Shown here: one piece after another, positions 62,475 through 64,000 of the stretch
Position numbering within the stretch: position 1 is the stretch's first letter
Layout: each line of letters begins with the position of its first letter
DNA from: Exilispira sp964581895
GTDB taxonomy: Bacteria; Spirochaetota; JAAYUW01
Assembly (NCBI GenBank): GCA_964581895.1
Contig: CAZOPR010000003.1
Location: forward strand, 62,001-126,000
Length of the DNA: 64,000 nt
Reading direction: 5' to 3'
The notes under the pieces: generated by a model
Database searches by the model: none
What the model was told of the DNA's origin: nothing
What the model saw: the letters and a program-made list of their open reading frames with translations, nothing else
Position numbers and translations under genes: made by a program

Positions 62475-64000
62475 TTAATTTTTCATTATCCTTAAATAGT
62501 ATGTGGTAAAAATTGAGCTTAAAAAGAATAAAATAAGCCAAAAGTTGGCAGAATAAAATTTCTTAAATTTCATTTTTTTGTAGTTAAGTGAATATAATAT
62601 CGAAGAATAATTGTTGCTATGTGTTATTGCATTGTAATATATAGGGATTTTAAGTATACTATTTCCAATGTCCTTTATTTGTAAGGTATATAATCCACTA
62701 TTTATATTTGAAATTGAAAAAGAAAAATAACCTTGAGAAACATTTGTTAAATTTTCTTCATAAATTTTTTCCTTATTTGAAAACAATATACCATAAGGTT
62801 CATGCAAATCTGCTGAATTTATTATGACTGTAAAACCTCCAGCTGTTTCTGTAACAGTAACCTTGTTAATAAGATTTGAAAGTTGACTTTCAAAATATTT
62901 ATTGAAAATCATCTTAACATAATTTTTATTTAATAGATTTTTTGTGTAGACACCTTTAGAATCTGAAAGAAAAACAGCAGAACCTTTTGAAGCATTCTTT
63001 ATAAAAGCAAATAGAGGATCATCATATTGATTTTTTAAAATAACATTAGACTTATCTTTTGCAAAAGTAATATTCATCCCGGTTATTGTTGCTACTGGAT
63101 CTTTATATGAATCAAAAATTGTATAGTTCTGCTTTAAAAAAGGTGGCCTTGAAATTCTTTTCCTATCTTCAAACAAAATAGTCGGAATAGCATTAAAAGA
63201 ATTTGCTGAATAAATATTTCCACCTGTAATTTTAGCGATTTTTTCAGCCAGGGATGAATTTATATCTGTGCCAATTTGTATGACTGAAATAGTTATATCA
63301 TTTTCAACAGCCAGGCTCAAAATCTCATCCCATGATGCTGGTTTGGTTTGAAAATCAGATATTATTACAACATGTCTATTTATGGAAGAAATCTTTAAAA
63401 GATCTTTTAAACCCTTTTCAAGGCATGGTGCAAGATCAGTTCCACCAGTTGCTTCTATCTTATCGAAAGAAAAAAAAGTTGAAACTTCTTTAACTGGCAT
63501 AAAATTGAATAATTTTTCAAATTGATCCCAGAAAAGGTAGATGCTAACTAAATCCTGTTCTTTTAAGTTTATAAGCATCTGGCTTGCTGAAACCTTTGCA
63601 ATAGATAACTTTTCACCCATCATAGAAGATGAAACATCTAACAAAAGTAAAATCGCAACTTTTGGGTCCTGCTTCAAAGATTTAGGGGTTAATTCAACAG
63701 GTAAAATTGATTCTATAATTGGATTATCATCAGTTTTTCCTACTTCCTTCCCTTCTGAAATGAAAAATAAACCAAAATTATCTTCCTTAAATCCGTCAAC
63801 AATTTTTTTTGAAATATCTTCATCTAATTTTTTTAATGGAATCCCATCGAATACTATTAGAGAATATTGATTTAAATTTTTATCTTTTATTTCATTTAAC
63901 GAAATTTTTTCCATATCAAAAAGCTGGTCAAAATATCCTCTGGATTTTTCTTCACTTATAAACAAAATATTTTTATCCAGTTGCCCTGTTAGTGCTATGG
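62475..64000 (-). CDS. VWA-domain membrane protein, 5' end outside the window
   Basis: The frame is open to the right edge (…LTGQLDKNILFISEEKSRG), so the first codons and any N-terminal membrane helices are missing. Visible parts: a glutamine-amidotransferase-like segment (SLIVFDGIPLKKLDEDI, FISEGKE), a VWA domain with LLDVSSSMMGE and ATGGTDLAPCLEKG metal-site residues, a beta-rich region and a C-terminal membrane helix ending LRIMKN. This architecture matches large VWA proteins beside MoxR genes. It is the first visible gene of the operon. A TTG at 63965 is not the true start. Confidence 0.8.
   Translation of the reverse strand, partial: IALTGQLDKNILFISEEKSRGYFDQLFDMEKISLNEIKDKNLNQYSLIVFDGIPLKKLDEDISKKIVDGFKEDNFGLFFISEGKEVGKTDDNPIIESILPVELTPKSLKQDPKVAILLLLDVSSSMMGEKLSIAKVSASQMLINLKEQDLVSIYLFWDQFEKLFNFMPVKEVSTFFSFDKIEATGGTDLAPCLEKGLKDLLKISSINRHVVIISDFQTKPASWDEILSLAVENDITISVIQIGTDINSSLAEKIAKITGGNIYSANSFNAIPTILFEDRKRISRPPFLKQNYTIFDSYKDPVATITGMNITFAKDKSNVILKNQYDDPLFAFIKNASKGSAVFLSDSKGVYTKNLLNKNYVKMIFNKYFESQLSNLINKVTVTETAGGFTVIINSADLHEPYGILFSNKEKIYEENLTNVSQGYFSFSISNINSGLYTLQIKDIGNSILKIPIYYNAITHSNNYSSILYSLNYKKMKFKKFYSANFWLILFFLSSIFTTYYLRIMKN

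Overview
The window is very AT-rich DNA, gene-dense and organised in tight, often overlapping operons. The organism is a diderm (LptD-like outer-membrane protein, SppA fused to an apparent outer-membrane domain, LptD/SMC and HtrA genes with signal peptides). It is flagellated (FliS, a Maf/DUF115 motility accessory factor, a YjfB-like small protein, an MCP-like protein). The SLH-domain protein, the MoxR/DUF58/BatA-type cluster and the gene order fit a spirochaete-like lineage, but nothing here proves the phylum. Only one RNA gene, an elongator tRNA-Met, is visible.

Layout. 1-367: edge of a leftward gene and an AT-rich gap with three identical DnaA-box-like 9-mers. 368-18235 (all minus): ffh, a TPR protein, a small membrane protein, smc, lptD, an SLH protein, uvrA, then the syntenic block phoH-pgpH-ybeY-corC-recO (read from right to left) and bioY. 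18424-21375 (plus): a 57-residue YjfB-like gene missed by ordinary length cut-offs, a possible leader peptide and hairpin in front of tsaD, a phosphoglycerate dehydrogenase and a DUF4405 protein. 21487-25855 (minus): ornithine carbamoyltransferase, tRNA-Met, HtrA, an NlpC/P60 lipoprotein and ThpR. 25945-34880 (plus): an unknown gene, RtcB, a complete branched-chain amino-acid type ABC importer (livJ-H-M-G-F) and an MCP-like protein. 34857-40481 (minus): endonuclease IV, FliS, Maf, SppA.

40482-42195 is a decay zone: a restriction-modification locus in which one deletion appears to have fused the start of a DNA methyltransferase to a truncated MjaI-type restriction enzyme, and a lipoprotein gene broken by an in-frame stop. 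42196-50738 holds a CPBP protease, an RRM RNA-binding protein, TldD/TldE, and a plus-strand series: C_GCAxxG_C_C protein, ArsC, CrcB, DUF190, then a PTS EIIA-like domain fused in frame to MgtE but interrupted by TAG. 50861-55297: an ABC-2 exporter and an MFS transporter. 55299-64000 (minus): an eight-gene operon of two VWA proteins, four unrecognised membrane proteins, MoxR and DUF58, running off the window edge.

The strongest items for follow-up are the alternating hairpins between livJ and livH, the EIIA-MgtE fusion with its in-frame TAG next to fluoride genes, the collapsed MjaI-type locus, the SMC protein without a visible hinge, the large VWA/MoxR operon, and the DnaA-box cluster at the left edge. 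All family calls were made by reading the translations; no database search was run.
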